31,093 bases of DNA from Hypsibius dujardini. Taxonomy: Eukaryota; Tardigrada; Eutardigrada; Parachela; Hypsibiidae. Positions 11,081 through 21,920 of the stretch are shown here, piece by piece. The DNA is taken from NCBI GenBank assembly GCA_001579985.1, contig LRSR01000772.1:1-31093 (forward strand). The letters are read 5' to 3'. The notes below the pieces were generated by a model that searched no databases, was not told the origin of the DNA, and saw nothing but the letters and a program-made list of their open reading frames with translations. A program made the translations under genes and the position numbers. The stretch's first letter is position 1; every line of letters starts with the position of its first letter.

Positions 11081-11818
11081 CACACTCGTATGCATGATGA
11101 TTCATCCATACTGTAGACTGTACTGTAGTAAAGGGCGGGATCTACGGCTCCGGTTGGTCTGGCGGTGTCGATGGAATTTCCCATTTTATGTGGGGTTTCC
11201 CGCCGCTGCGCCTGCTAGCTTAACGTATAGTAAGCACTCCCTATAGACATATAGGGACCAGACGGACTGTGTATTTCCGGAAATATTTTTCACTTTAAAA
11301 GAACTGTATAGTTTTTTTAAACAGGAATAGTTCGTTATCACTATGCAGACCGAACCGCCAATGTAGAGAAACAAAACAGGGAATTTTGGTTTTTTGTTGT
11401 GTCCGAGTTAGCTGACTGGGGATCGTGCACGAATTAGGATGAAGTGACGTCACACCCACGCGTTTCGCGTGTTAGCAGTTCTCTTGGTTGTGGAGGAGAG
11501 AAGATCTAGGAGATCGAGTGGTCCCCCTCAATTCATTCATGATTCACTGACAACAAATTCACCGTCCACCTCATCAAAATCTCTGCATGATTTATTATTT
11601 TCCCATCAAATTTCCGAATATTTGACTAATTTTTCTTCGGACGGAGAGATCAAGGGCGATGGGAGTAGGGATCGAAATTGCGGAAATTTATTGTGCTTCT
11701 AAATCGAATCATCGCCATCTTTTTGTAGCCGTATTTCATTTCGAGGATTATTCCAAACACCGCCGTTATTTCGTCACGAAAGCGGCATGCGATGTTATAC
11801 TTGACTCTCACCAAGTTC
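11081..11818. other. Gene-free stretch, 5' flank of the MED15-like gene
   Basis: No conserved coding sequence was recognised. The right part should contain the promoter and 5' untranslated region of the gene starting at 11819. Confidence 0.4.
11445..11452. promoter_or_regulatory. Full palindromic CRE (TGACGTCA)
   Basis: A perfect TGACGTCA, the consensus CREB/ATF site, lies about 370 bases upstream of the MED15-like start codon. A chance match is possible in a window this size, so this is only a candidate. Confidence 0.3.
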
Positions 11819-14800
11819 ATGGAAAACCAGCGCGATTGGGTGGTCAGTGAACTGTGAGTTTTAACACTCGTTTTTGTTCCTTCAGTGACGGCACATTTAT
11901 CGGTCGGTTGGTTCGTTTGTTGAGTGAAATGATCGATTGATTGATCGGTCGATCGGTTCGTTCTTCAGTGGAACTATTGATTGATCGATTGGTTGGCTCG
12001 TTTCTTCAGTGGAATTATAGATTGATTGATCGGTCGGTTAGTTCGTTTCTTCAGTGGAATGAATGATTGATTGATTGATTGATTGGTTTTTAATATTTTT
12101 TTTATATACATATTGATTTAATACTGTTTCAGTGTAGCACGTTTATCTGCATTTTACTTTCACATTCAGACAAATAATTGCCCAACAGATTGATTGATGG
12201 ATGCCTCTTATAAAAGGTTGATAAGATGATAAACGCAAGCTAGTAACTTATCGACTGACCGTACTGTAAATTAATTGTGGGCCGAAAATAAATATTATGT
12301 TTACTCTTAACAGTTTAAAGTACGAGTAATTTCTATTTAGTATCTTTGATTGCTGCAAGTTATGGCTAGAGATTTATGCGTTTATATTTCTGATCGATTT
12401 AAAGTTTATTCTGCAGCCGATTTGATTGATTGTTTAGTCTAGTGATTGATTGATTAATTTGTCAAATGGAAGAATCCAAGCGCTTGCTACCGTGTTCGTG
12501 TCCGTGGTGGAGCGCTCATACATTTCTTCTTTTTTTGCAGTGAAAATATTTTTAAACTCTACGGAAACTTTGTTCAAAAGACAAGCGTGGAAATTGAGAC
12601 TCAACTGTTCGACAAGGCTCGACATGCGGTAAGTGTGCTGTTAATTTCTTAACCGTGCGTACTGCGCGACCGTTTCTTTGTTGGTTTTTGCCTTGGAATC
12701 CGGCGTTCGCCGTGAGCGAGCGCATCATACGACAACGCTTCTATGTGTGTGTGCTTATTTGAAACTTTGCCGATCATTTCCAGGAAGAGTATATGTCGTT
12801 GGCGAGAAGGCTGCTGCGTACCCTCACCGATACAGGCAGTAAGTACTCGATCGTACTACAATAAAAAGTAGACAGTTTGACGAAATGTTTTTCAGGTGCC
12901 GAGATCAACCTAAGCGTGCGCGTTTCGGCAGTTTGACTTTATTGCAGTTACTGTGTTTGTTGCTTGAAAATTCTAACCTAAGAGCGCTCGCTCTTTCGCC
13001 GCAGTTCGTCTCGGTTACTTACTCTACTAGTATGAGGCGAAGTCTGTATTTTGGTTCACCCTCTATTTCGGTTCACCCTCTATTTCGGTTCACCCTCTAT
13101 TTCGGTTCACCCTCTATTTCGGTTCACCCTCCACTTTGTCGATAAATCAGTTCATTCATGGGTTTCTATTCTGTGGCAGCTGCTTGATTGTTTGATTTGC
13201 TGTAGTATATCCTAGTATATTATAGCACTTCTGAAAATCAAACAATCAAGCAGTCGCCATCAAAGAGAAACCCATGAGTGAGCCGATTTATCCACCAAGT
13301 GGAGGGTGAACCGAAATACAGACTTTGCCTCATCCAAAACCGTCACCAGAATTATACTATACTACCGCATATGCAAAATTTGTGCGTAGCTCACTGTATT
13401 AGTACTTTGTTGTGTACAGAACTGTTCATCTCGATTCGATTACGATTTGCCACTAGTATAATATAAAGATAATGCAATATCAACTATTGATAAGCTAAAA
13501 AGTGGTAGATTAAATATGCCCGAGTTGTTGTGTTCGTATTTTATTGAAAGGTCTCTTTAACTACGTGTTTTTTAACTAAAAAGATTTTGTATGAATTAAC
13601 AACCAGTCATAGTCATTAATTAGGTACAATTATACTATTAACTATTGATTAATAATTACGTGCTTTATGTTATTATTGCTTTGCTACATCATTTTTTAGC
13701 ATTATTGAAAGATTGCGGAATAATTGTTCTTATTTTTCCGTTTTTAACCTCTCACCTCCACATCAGTTCGAAGTTTTGGCTTCCACATGAGTTTCCCGCA
13801 GCCGCATGACATACTTAGAAAAGCCAGTGCAGGGTCAGTCAGTGACACCACGCTTCTGGTTCCCGGAAATGTTGCCCAGTATTGTTTCGTGTACTTGAAG
13901 GGGGGCGTGTCGTGTACTTGAAGGGGGCGTGTCGTGTACTTGAAGGGGGCGTGTCTAGGCGGTGGAACTTTCCCGCTCATGTCGCTGTAATGTATCTTAA
14001 TTTTTTCTGTATCGTTGTATTCTTACTCACCATGCTCCTGCTCCTCTTAATACGAAGAAAAGAAGCTTTCTATGCATTGAAGTAGTCAGATTTTCTTTTG
14101 CAGCAGAGTTTCCACTATCTCACTTGCAGTTATCAGCATCTCTTTCCTTTTGTTCGTAGAGCAACGCCAAGGCAAATCGGACGCCACGGCCGTGCCCTTA
14201 AGCCGGCCACCTCCCTTCGGCGATACCGGCCGGAACCCCTTCCGGTCTATCCCACGCACCAGCGGTGTAACGGGAGGCGATAACGGCAGCGCCTTGGTTC
14301 GTCCTCCGTTGGCTCCCCTCGGCAGACCACAAGTCTTGCTGAGCACCACACCGATGGACAGCACCTCTCCCCCGGCTACAGTATTGTCCCGCGGCGTCTT
14401 TCTCTCACCGTCCGTGCCGGTGTTGGCAACAACGACCACGACAGCACTACCCTCCGCTAACCTCCCTTCTTCGGAATCGGATGCCACACTGCAGCGACCT
14501 CCGTACTTGCCGCCGCGTGATGTGATCTATGAGACGGTCCGGCTGCCCGCCCCGAACAAGCGGACCTTTGTCCAGGCCATTGGGAGCCGGAAGACGGCTT
14601 ACGGCCAGCGAACGGAGGAGTCGCGACAGGTGGAGGAGGAGCCGATCGAACTGGTCACGCGGCTGGAAATTAGTGGTATCGGCGACGGGCATTTTCCGCA
14701 GGAGAACCTGACGGATGTCGAGCTGAGCCAGGATACCTTTGAGGCGGCGTACAAGTTCTTGGTGCCTCGGTACGTGGTGCTTTATTAATATCTTTGTTGC

Positions 14801-15037
14801 ATGAATCCTCTCCAGTTCAATTCAATTGTTGATACGCGGGCGTTCTCATATCTTCCAAATCGTTTCAAACTATTCAGTCACACCATTGATTAATCTTTAC
14901 ATTTCTGGCTGTTCAATCCATGTTTATTAATTTATGGTTTTGCTGTTCCAGTATAGTAATTATATCTTTCTCTTTGCTGTGTTTGTAGCAATTCTGTGAT
15001 AAAACAGATCACCATCCACCTCAAGAAACTCCGTTGA
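11819..15037 (+). CDS. KIX-domain protein resembling MED15 N-terminus, five exons
   Basis: Exons 11819-11853, 12541-12628, 12784-12838, 14160-14769 and 14989-15037 join in phase to a 278-residue protein. Residues 7-58 match the KIX domain of Mediator subunit 15: E29-I-E-T-Q-L-F-D-K-A-R, then E42-E-Y-M-S-L-A-R-R-L-L, as in the human ESHVFLKAK...DEYLSLVARL. KIX domains bind activation domains and SREBP-type factors. The rest is a Pro/Ser/Thr-rich linker (about 61-175), then a conserved-looking but unrecognised segment (about 176-278) containing FPQENLTDVELSQDTFEAAY. MED15 is normally far larger, with Gln-rich and C-terminal Mediator-binding parts; neither is present, and PAXX converges on the gene at 15449. 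An alternative acceptor at 14130 would add ten hydrophobic residues in frame. This is either a derived short MED15 or a separate KIX protein. Confidence 0.65.
11930..12090 (+). repeat. TTGATTGATCGG-type simple repeat in intron 1
   Basis: Degenerate units of TTGATTGATCGGTCGGTTGGTTCGTTTCTTCAG-like sequence repeat three to four times, ending in pure TTGA. They lie in the first intron of the MED15-like gene. Several units end in CAGTGGAA and so mimic a pyrimidine tract plus AG. Confidence 0.65.
13033..13332. mobile_element. 300-bp hairpin with tandem expansion in one arm
   Basis: The ends TGAGGCGAAGTCTG (13033) and CAGACTTTGCCTCA (to 13332) are inverted repeats. The match continues through GGTTCACCCTC, the GATAAATC segment, ATGGGTTTCT and a CTTGATTGTTTGATTT inner stem. 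The left arm holds five tandem 17-bp GGTTCACCCTCTATTTC units where the right arm has one. It lies within intron 3 of the MED15-like gene. Confidence 0.75.
13888..13955 (+). repeat. 24-bp tandem repeat, three units
   Basis: Three units of CGTGTACTTGAAGGGGGCGTGT, with one differing by a single extra G, lie in intron 3 of the MED15-like gene. Confidence 0.7.
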
Positions 15038-15426
15038 GATCTGATGGGACTCAATGCATGACGCCTTCCTTGTCGCAAACCGTGCCGCATTGCGCGATAA
15101 CTTAAATTCCTGAGCTGACTCTTTAATTTTTTGCCGTCACTGTTTGGTTGCTTTTATTTTTTGTGGACGACTTCCTGAATTTGCTAGAGTTATTCTGGTG
15201 TGCAAATCGATTAGCGCCCTCTTTTTGTTTGTCTTGAAACAGACATGACACGTGTTGAAAAATTTCGCAAGTTTATGGATGAAGAACATACTTTCTCTCG
15301 CTATGTATTGAAAGATGTTCTTCTACTGAACTGTTTCCACTTTTTATTGTTAAAACAAAGAACTATTGAAACTTGGAATTTCCGTTTTAAAGGGCGTCTG
15401 CGAGAAGTTCAAACAAAAAAAATGTG

Positions 15427-15432
15427 TTTATT
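15427..15432 (-). terminator. Polyadenylation signal AATAAA of PAXX
   Basis: AATAAA on the minus strand lies about 17 bases after the PAXX stop codon, implying a very short 3' untranslated region. Confidence 0.5.
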
Positions 15433-15448
15433 CGTTGTGCTCCGCCGA

Positions 15449-16793
15449 CTACTCTGCATCCTCTTCCCCGTCCTCGTCGAAAACAGCGCCCTTTGGTGGC
15501 TTGATCTTCCGGCTCTTCGGATTGATGACGCTCATATGGGGATCGAATTTGGCCTTCTTCGTCGGCTTGCGAGACTTGAACTGAGCCGCGGAAAATGACC
15601 TGGTACTGACGGTGGCGCCATCCGGCGCCGCCGCCTCCGCCCTGTAGGCTAAATCACGGACTTCCTGCTGCAGCCGATCGTGTGACGTCGCGAACTGCAA
15701 CAGGAGCCTCTGGACGTTGGGGTCGACCGACCGTCGCTCGAGCTCGAATTTGATGGTGGTCACTGCAGCCCCAGGAGCGCCACGACCTGACAGTGCGACG
15801 TCCATTCGCGGTCCGATCTTCGTCGTTGTAATGGCTTTCGTCGCGAAACTATTTCTGTTCGATAAAAATGGAGAAACATGAGAGATGGAAATGGAGAAAT
15901 GGAGAGCAGAGACTCGTAGCAGTACGATTGCAATTGCAATGGTCCGCAGAGCGAGATTCACCAATTACAGTACGTGGAGGGTGCTCGTATTTTTGGCCCG
16001 CGAGTCTACAATCATTCAATCCATGGCTCGCATAAAAGAGAAAAGTCATTAGGTGAGGTTGCAGATAAATGTTTTAAAACGAAATTGTTTCACTGCCAAT
16101 CATATCAATTTTTAATTTGTTTTTACAATAAAACATAATCTTCTCTACAGTCAACAACAGCGTTGGCGGAAGATTATATAGCGCACTGCACCTGCATGTC
16201 CCCGTACTACACACGTGACAAAAATCTTGCGCTAACTGAGTTAAGCCATTACACTCGATTGACGCATGACTGTACACAACCGCGAGTTAGAGTGCTTGAT
16301 TCGGTCTGTGCAAGGTTTCTGCCACATGTGTAATACTGTACACAAACCAGACTTTTCAGTCAATAAAGCAATCCAGCAATCAATCACGTAGATTGTTATT
16401 ACTTTCATTATTCATCATTAATCCGGTGAAAACAATCAATTCAACAATCAATCATGAGAGCACAGCATACTGAGTCGTGTGCACTAACCTGATCGCAGCA
16501 ATCAATTCGTTTGACGGAATCCTCAGAATTCTCCCTCTCTTAGCGATCAGTTCATTCGTAAGATCAAGGTGATAGACATTACTGTCATCTGTTAACCAAA
16601 TGGCCATCGATTCCTCTTCTTCCGCGTGTAGGAGAGAACAGGTAACAGTTGATGTCCCAGCAGAATTTGGAATTTGTACTGATAAGAATGGCTCAGGCTT
16701 CCTTGGCTTCGGAGGGCTCTTGGACGGCGATCGGGACTGTGACTGACTGGCCTGCGTTAGATCACCATATTGGGTGGCAAAATCTTGTGACAT
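15449..16793 (-). CDS. PAXX: PAXX-like non-homologous end-joining factor, two exons
   Basis: Exons 16793-16489 and 15854-15449 (minus strand) join in phase to 236 residues. PAXX is the third XRCC4-superfamily protein; it dimerises and binds Ku at broken DNA ends. The assignment rests on three features. A globular head (about 35-145) contains ESMAIWLTDDSNVYHLDL, where PAXX has FNLYVTDAAELW. A helical stalk (about 140-170) contains NVQRLLLQFATSHDRLQQEV. A C-terminal Ku-binding tail has S210-V-I-N-P, then basic residues, then V226-F-D-E; human PAXX ends with SLINPGFKSKKP...VDFDE. A Ser/Pro/Lys-rich leader (residues 14-33) is extra. Human PAXX has 204 residues, so the length fits. The start ATG has an A-rich context. 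The intron (15855-16488) carries repeat sequence shared with LARS1 introns. Confidence 0.8.
16190..16260 (+). mobile_element. Partial hairpin-family element in the PAXX intron
   Basis: The segment running from TACTACACACGTGACAAAAA through CTTGCGCTAACTGAGTTAAG to CCATTACACTCG matches the arms of the hairpin at 30757-30893 in a LARS1 intron. Only one arm is present here, so the copy is partial. Confidence 0.6.
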
Positions 16794-17194
16794 TTTTTAG
16801 TGAAACAATGGGTGAACGGATGCGTCGTGGAAAAACAAAACCCACTGAAATGAGTGAAAACACCACCGATTAGAATTGGTCAATCAACCGAAAATCTGAT
16901 CAGAAGGAGGTATACGGGTACTCGTACGCATACACGAAAAAGTTATGATACGACGGCACGAACTTCGCATCAGGGATGGGAGCCTGCAGGTTTTGAGTGT
17001 TTGAGTGATTGATTGAGTGATTGAGTGATTGATTGAGTGATTGATTGATTGATTGATTGAGTGATTGATTGATTGAGTCATCGATTGATTGATTGATTGA
17101 ATAGTTTGGGCGACTTCACGCGAAAAATAAACAATACCATGCCAAGGCAACTTCGACGGAGCTGCCTGTTGACTGCTGTGAGTGCTGTCCGCAG
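16794..17194. other. Intergenic with TTGAGTGA simple repeat
   Basis: A run of TTGAGTGATTGATTGA units lies at about 16995-17100. Minus-strand frames through it give Ser/Ile/Asn/Gln repeats that are not genes. The read-through tail of the H3-like pseudogene also falls here. Confidence 0.6.
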
Positions 17195-18169
17195 TTCCCG
17201 CTCTCCACGAATTCGGTGGGCCAGTTGAATGTCCTTGGGCATGATGGTGACGCGCTTGGCGCGGATGGCACACAGGTTAAAGCCCTCGAAGAGACCGACC
17301 AAAATAAGCTTCTGATGCTTCCTGAAAGAATCCCGTACCGTTTTTACGCTTCGGTATTGCAAATAAAATGCACCAGACAATCCAGCAATCAAGTTAAGAA
17401 ATCAGCTAAAGCGTTTACTCTACTCCTACACTGCAAAAAAATTAAAATTAAATACCCAACAAAGAAAAGCAAGCTATTCTCAAGATGTCAACGGAAACCC
17501 GTCATACACAACTTAGTTTAAAGTGAACAAAAAAATTCTCTCTGAAAGTATAATGCAAAAGTTTGGTCAATAGAACTTCTTATCCTGAAAAGGTGGCACC
17601 GCTAAGGAGCAGAGAATGGCCGACTGTGTTATAATGATGCCAGCGGTCACTCATTAGCCATTCAATCAACAATCAACTTATCACTTTGACGGTGAGCTCG
17701 CCAATCAAGCATCCGTTCAACCGAATATTCCTCAATCCATCAATCAACGCCTCGCAGTAGCGAGATTGCCTTCAATCGAATCGGCAATCAATCATCTCGT
17801 AAAATTCCTCCATTACCTAAAGTGCCAACTGTGCTGTGTGATTCAGCGGTAAGGGTCCTGTCCCGGCCAATGGTAATTGGCAATTTCACGGACGATACAC
17901 TGGAATGACAGCTTGCGGATGAGGAGCTCGGTGGACCTCAATTCATCAATCAACGATGAGGAGCTCAGTGGACCTCAATTCATCAATCAACGATGAGGAG
18001 CTCGGTGAACATCTCATAGCGACGACGGGACGGTGCCTGGGCGATATTTGTATTTCCATCTCGTTCCCTCGCAGACCCTCTTGGGCGCCTCCCTCGTGGC
18101 AATATGCTTCCCAGCCCGAGCATTTTAGCCACCGATCGTCTTTCTGGCAAATTGCTTTGTGCGGACCAT
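17195..18169 (-). pseudogene. Histone H3.3-like pseudogene, copy A
   Basis: Minus-strand similarity to H3 starts at an ATG at 18169 with MVRTKQFARKTIGG. A TAA at 18127-18125 falls where copy B has Lys. An 11-nt deletion breaks the frame after the KYRPGTV segment. A 37-bp tandem duplication follows (about 17926-17999), then STELLIRKLSFQCIVREIAN, and a likely donor at 17816-17811. A separate exon begins at 17321 after TTTCAG with EASEAY, as in H3.3 genes. One extra T shifts it into [18 protein letters not shown] and [18 protein letters not shown]. The usual stop after RGERA is absent. With a nonsense codon and at least two frame breaks it cannot encode a histone. The retained intron position argues for decay of a gene rather than a retrocopy. 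Confidence 0.8.
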
Positions 18170-19738
18170 CCTTCAAGGGCTTGATAGACTTACTTCCGGG
18201 TCCGGGTTCGCTGCGAAGCGTAGCATTTTGACGGGAGGGAAATGAACTCTCACATTGCGGAGAGCTTGCCCAATGGCAGAATGAAATAGTCATGGTGGGA
18301 CCAGAGGGTGCATTCGAAAAGTGGTCGACATGCAAATCAGAAGGGAATTGAGGTGATGAAGTTCAAGTTGACTGCTGGAAAACGAACAAACAGGAAGCGT
18401 GACTGTTCGCACGTCTGATCCGCCTAAGGCAAGCCAAGTCGTAAGAAAACACCTGATTGGCTAGCATAGCCCTTCACCACGTCCATCCCAGATCGCATTC
18501 AAATTTTCGATCACACTGATCATTACGGGCCATTGACGGCCTACAGCCTCTCAATAAGAACCTCAACTAAAACATTATCGCGATTTCATAGTTCCGTTTT
18601 TCCCTTTTCTCAATCGACGTCGTACGAACGTTTACTCGCTGTTAAATACGATCCAGCCCGGGCGTTCACATGCAATCGTGATTCATCTACCAAGTGCTAG
18701 ATTAAGCACTACCAATCAGAAAACAGGCAAATCTCTAACATCTCCTCCAAAAGCCCAAGAGACTCGTACAAAGCACATATACTCGTACGGTAATAAGAAA
18801 CGAGGGATCTACTAAAATTGCCCATTGCGTTAGATCAAAAACAAAACCGGCAACAAATTTCTTCCACGTAGCATGAGGTTACCGGAAAGTACAGACAAAA
18901 AAAGCTACGCGAGAGCCAATAACTTAGAAAACCAGGAAATTGTACAGCTGCCGAAGAATCCATCGCGCGAAATTCACACCGAACCACCGCGATACACAAT
19001 CCGTGATTCACCAGGGCACAATTCCTCCTCAACTTAGCATCATCCGATTCACTCGAGTATCGCACATCCAGTCCCTCCAACTCCAACGTGCTCTTCAGGT
19101 AGGTCAAGTTTTCCACCAGCACTTCGCGCTCATTAAAATCCAGGCCGGACCAACTGTTTTGCCTTTCGCGGGCTGGAGATACGACTTGAGCTTCAACCGG
19201 TACTCTTGGAGCGAGTGGAGATATTCAGTGGCCTGTACCAGCTTGTGGTCGATCGGGCCGGCTACGGGAAACTTTGCGCTCATTATGCTTTCCTTGTGGC
19301 CGAAAAGAGTCTTCCAAATGTGCGGCCAAATTGGCGCCAGGAGCAACGTTTGGACTTCGAAAAACCTGAAAACAGACATAAAAGCGGTTTTAGTGTCTCG
19401 TCTCATCAAGACTCATTAAGTACCCCAAATCATTCTATTAGTACCACGGTGTTCGTACTAACTCAAAGCATCAACTAGCATCAAACAGGAACTACCACTT
19501 CGTATCAACTATTAATTATTAATTATTGAAAACATGTACCTGTCCATCAAGCCACGATGCAAGCCGTCGGCGCCGCAGAACTCTCGATAACGGCTCAAAC
19601 ACAGCTGCAGCTCAAAGAAGCCCGACTTCAAGCATCCTTGTACATCATCTTCTCGTAGCTCGCCTCCGTCAACTGAATCTTCGCGTTGATGTCATTTTTA
19701 AAGGCCCGATCGTTGAATGTCAACTCGGTCCGGTCCAG
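17826..19738 (-). repeat. Segmental duplication copy A (matches 25934-28013)
   Basis: Both blocks contain, in minus-strand order, the 3' part of LARS1 including one intron, then the 3' flank, then the H3-like pseudogene. The right edge of similarity is sharp, at GTCCGGTCCA (A 19738, B about 28013). The left edge is near GCCGTGTGATTC. The LARS1 side is nearly identical; the H3 side is visibly more diverged. Confidence 0.85.
18974..19738 (-). pseudogene. LARS1 pseudogene fragment (unprocessed)
   Basis: This is a minus-strand copy of the last LARS1 intron plus parts of its two flanking exons (compare 26994-28013). The intron and its splice sites are kept, so it arose by DNA duplication. Disabling changes relative to the intact copy are a 238-bp deletion joining the bases equivalent to 27163 and 27402 (frame-breaking), a 1-nt deletion in the AACTCCTCC segment near 19025, and a 1-nt deletion in the TTCAAGCATCC segment near 19631. 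Two smaller in-frame losses (3 nt and 12 nt) are also present. It lacks the KMSKS motif and all of the catalytic fold. Confidence 0.9.
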
Positions 19739-21158
19739 AGCTGTGCAAGCGGAGATCGCAACATCTACCAGGGGTAGGGTTGTACAACACAGTGGTGTGA
19801 CCGGAAGGATTTCTTTCGACGACGACGGCGATTTGGTTGGTGTTTTGTGTGCACGGCGATTTGGTGTGCATTTGGTTAATGTTTTGTGTGCACGGCGTTC
19901 GGTCGCGAACGTCTTGACATGTGTGTCTATTTGGTTGCGTGTGTCTCCCTCCCCTGTCTGTCTGTCTGTCTGTCTGTCTGTCTGCCTGTGTCCAGTGTGG
20001 AGTGCCGCTGGTGGGCCCCTGTACGGACAGGGGTCAGACCCCGGGACTTGTGTGTGTGACACCTCGAGAGAGACACAGATCGAGAGAGAGCGTGATGATA
20101 TTCGAGTCCGCCCAATGGGCAATCGCGCTGCAAAGCACGAGATCTGAATTGGCGCACGCGCACGCACACACGGCCACGGTGAATGGCAGTTTATAATTCA
20201 GGATAGAGTTGGTGTGTGTGGCGGATTTGTCTTTTTTTGTCATTGTCTTTGTGCTCGTTACGTCTGTTTTTGTTTTCTCACCTTCTCTCGCATTTCGCCA
20301 CAGCTTTGATGAATAAATCGTTGCTGTCTGCTGCCCCTGTGGGTTTTTCTGAATTTTTGTTAACTGGCTGTTGAATCAAATCATTTGAATGATGTTTCCC
20401 ACTGGAAAACATCATTCCAGTGATTACCATCTACACGATAAACAGGAAGTTTAAATGACGATTCCACTTTGTGGGCTGTTAAATAGAGAGGTTGCGGCAG
20501 AGGCAAACAAGGTCTAAACAATTGTCGAATTTTATGTTAAAAATTTATCAGAAAGGGTCATCTATAGACTCACGATGTCTTCTTGAAGAAAGAAAAATAG
20601 TGTTCGAGGACGATAACGCCGCTGATAAGAACTAAACAATGAATCTGGGAAACAATGAATCTGGGTGGGTTATAGCTCCAACGCTAGAACCCTTCCTGAA
20701 CAAAACAAAAAGGATTCTTAAATATAGCACAAGAGAATAATTTTTGGCAACGATTAAAATCGTGTCAGGATCGATTGGGTCTTTTTTGTCGCGCATGTGT
20801 GATGCGATAATTATCGATCATTGTTGATTAAAGGTTTAGCTTGCGAGCATACCTAGATTCATTTTGTTGATTTCTGATCAGCGGCGGTTTTGTTCTCAAA
20901 CATTAATCCTTTCTTTAAGATGACATCGATTCTATAAGAAAAATTGTGTGTTATATTTCATCAGAAAATTAGTTTCAAATTTGTTAACCTTGTTAGCCTT
21001 TTTGTGTTCTCTTGTGAACCAGCTGTTAAATTGTATCACTTGACTGATCTTTTCTACTGAAGAGAAGTCATCTACAGGATAAACAGGATGTGTAAATGTT
21101 GATTCGATCAAACGTTTTGACGGTTCTTCCACTCCAATCCAAACTAGAATGACGTGGC
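19739..21158. other. Gene-free stretch with CTGT microsatellite and a diverged repeat pair
   Basis: A CTGT microsatellite occupies about 19954-19990. Two diverged copies of a roughly 110-bp sequence, at about 20350-20460 and 21005-21110, share AACYRGCTGTT and GATAAACAGGAWGT segments in the same order. No exon was recognised. Confidence 0.5.
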
Positions 21159-21519
21159 ATCAAACTGTGTACCATCGAACTTGTGTCTCTGACCGGTGGA
21201 TAAGAATCTTGTTTGCCGGAAGTATTTGGGGTATCAAACTGTGTACCATCGAACTTGCGTCTCTGACCGGTGCAGTGGCGCGCCGAGCTTTGGTTTAAGG
21301 GGGGGGGTGTTTTTTATTGTATCCGAAATATTTCCGATAGAACGTAAGGCGGGAGTATTGCATAACAATTCTCAGTCATGGTGTTTTTCTCTAAATGGGG
21401 GACCCTTAGGGTACATTTTTTACTTTCGAGGGGGGTTGTAGATCAACAAATCACCCCCCCCCCTCGGCGCGCCACTGGACCGGCGGATAAGAATCTTGTT
21501 TGCCGGAAATATTTGGGGT
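21159..21519 (+). repeat. 74-bp tandem repeat, two units, second interrupted by a MITE
   Basis: Unit 1 (21159-21232) begins ATCAAACTGTGTACCATCG. Unit 2 begins identically at 21233, is interrupted after GACCGGTG at 21272, and resumes at 21486 with GATAAGAATCTTG through 21519. A partial third start, ATCAAACCGTGT, follows near 21588. Confidence 0.85.
21273..21477. mobile_element. hAT-like MITE with 8-bp target-site duplication
   Basis: The 205-bp element begins CAGTGGCGCGCCGAG and ends CTCGGCGCGCCACTG, a perfect 15-bp terminal inverted repeat. It is flanked by GACCGGTG (21265-21272) and GACCGGCG (21478-21485), an 8-bp duplication with one mismatch. The neighbouring tandem unit (21191-21198) shows the uninterrupted target. 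CAGTGGCG-type ends with 8-bp duplications are typical of the hAT superfamily. There is no transposase; the interior has G-run and C-run tracts shared with the SUZ12-intron element at 6603-6861. Confidence 0.85.
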
Positions 21520-21920
21520 TCAGTACAAAGCTTCTCGCACCAATAAAACTTCTATATAATAAAGGGCAGTTGCTGCAGTTAGGTACGTATCAAACCGTGT
21601 TTGTTTTTTCACTAACAATCCTGAATTCTTTTTCTCCAGCCAGTCAAATTTAGCTCCACAATCCTTTTCCGTGCAAGCAAGCAGGTTTGTTTTTTGTCCT
21701 GTTGTCCAGTTTTTAATTTAAGACCATCTTAACTCAATTTCAAGTAGACACTAGTACAAAATTTGACACTTCTAAAAATGACGAGATAAGAAATTAAATC
21801 GAAAATAAATTTTTTTCTGTCGCGCTGTCTCAAGACATTGTTTTTCAGTGCACCATTACAGTTCAATTTTTATGACCTTTCAGATTTTGAAAATGTTTTT
21901 TAATTGTAGATTAGAAAATA

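Noticed and set aside
14086-14487. 133-residue minus-strand frame
   Set aside because: It is antisense to exon 4 of the MED15-like gene; that exon has matching splice phases and a GC-rich coding character.
15245-15598. 117-residue plus-strand frame
   Set aside because: It lies largely antisense to PAXX exon 2, which has family similarity and correct splicing on the other strand.
17195-17321. Functional histone H3 gene
   Set aside because: A nonsense codon, an 11-nt deletion and a +T frame break all occur, and the usual stop is missing.
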